Shown: positions 6,570-6,838 of the stretch, in pieces | Numbering within the stretch: the stretch's first letter is position 1 | Layout: each line of letters opens with the position of its first letter | Assembly (NCBI GenBank): GCA_022360735.1 | Contig: JAKSCF010000107.1 | Location: 1-6,838 of the forward strand | DNA length: 6,838 bases | From: Clostridia bacterium | Lineage (GTDB): Bacteria; Bacillota_A; Clostridia; Peptostreptococcales; JAAYPU01 | Reading direction: 5' to 3' | Notes under the pieces: generated by a model | The model's database searches: none | Told to the model about the DNA's origin: nothing | The model's input: only the letters and a program-made list of their open reading frames with translations | Made by a program: the position numbers and the translations under genes

Positions 6570-6838
6570 ATGATAAGTTTTAAATTAAACAAAAAAATAG
6601 AAATATATGCAGAAGATGAGATTAAAATGGGCGATAGTACGGTACAAGATGAAGATGAAAATAGTATTTTTATCAGCTTTCCAATGGGCCCCAATGGCAG
6701 TACAAAGCTGGCGCCGGGTGATATTATCAGGGCTACGTATTGTGGTAATGGCAATAAGTTTTATGAATTTATGACAGAGGTAGACTCAATCGTTTCAGAT
6801 GACCGAATACCACTGATTAAAATTAATAAACCCAGTGA
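6570..6838 (+). CDS. ycgR: YcgR-like flagellar brake protein, N-terminal domain (3'-truncated by window)
   Basis: Eighty-nine codons are present from ATG 6570 before the window ends, with no stop. AAAGGTGA (6555-6562) lies 7 bases upstream and overlaps the flhG stop. The residues KLNKKIEIYAEDE, then VQDEDENSIFISFPM, then KLAPGDIIRATY and the end FMTEVDS...IPLIKINKP follow the pattern of the beta-barrel N-terminal domain of YcgR/MotI proteins, which interact with the flagellar motor. Full-length members carry a C-terminal PilZ domain that binds cyclic di-GMP and slow the motor; the RxxxR PilZ motif would lie beyond the window, so the PilZ part is inferred. The position directly after flhG in a clostridial flagellar operon supports the call. 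The similarity is by pattern and memory, hence moderate confidence. Confidence 0.8.
   Translation, partial: MISFKLNKKIEIYAEDEIKMGDSTVQDEDENSIFISFPMGPNGSTKLAPGDIIRATYCGNGNKFYEFMTEVDSIVSDDRIPLIKINKPS

Noticed and set aside
1..6838. Promoters, terminators, CRISPR arrays, tRNAs or mobile elements
   Set aside because: Genes are separated by under about 20 bases or overlap, and no hairpin with a T run, direct-repeat array, tRNA-like fold or transposase was seen.

Overview
The window is a stretch of a flagellar biosynthesis operon from an AT-rich Gram-positive bacterium, most likely a member of the Clostridia. The evidence is the gene order fliP-fliQ-fliR-flhB-flhA-flhF-flhG followed by a YcgR/PilZ-type brake gene, strong Shine-Dalgarno sites of the AGGTGA type, A/T-rich codon use, and Firmicutes-like FlhF and FlhG sequences. 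No species can be named from the sequence alone.

All genes are on the plus strand and tightly packed. The 3' end of fliP (to 113) is followed by fliQ (122-391), fliR (397-1158), flhB (1172-2353) and flhA (2372-4453). Then come flhF (main open frame 4472-5677, probable original start 4443), flhG (main open frame 5744-6556, probable original start 5674) and the 5' part of a YcgR-like gene (6570 to the window end). Gaps between genes are under about 20 bases or are overlaps, so there is no room for internal promoters or terminators and none was seen. FliP, FliQ, FliR, FlhB and FlhA form the membrane export gate of the flagellar type III secretion system. FlhF and FlhG are the GTPase/ATPase pair that sets flagellar position and number. 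The YcgR-like protein would slow the motor in response to cyclic di-GMP.

The content is mostly ordinary flagellar genes and I see no new biological system. The striking point is that both regulators, flhF and flhG, have their conserved N-terminal ends out of frame with the rest of the protein, each by one base. In flhF one A appears to be missing (AAGAATATG where AAGAAATATG would restore a canonical N-terminus). In flhG an A10 homopolymer has one A too many. In both cases the out-of-frame 5' end has a good ribosome binding site and encodes exactly the expected family N-terminus, including the DQAxxLR motif of FlhG that is known to activate the FlhF GTPase. This could be sequencing error, real mutation, or (for A10) phase variation or transcriptional slippage. 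A second oddity is an extension of about 39 residues, with a hydrophobic helix, at the N-terminus of FlhB.
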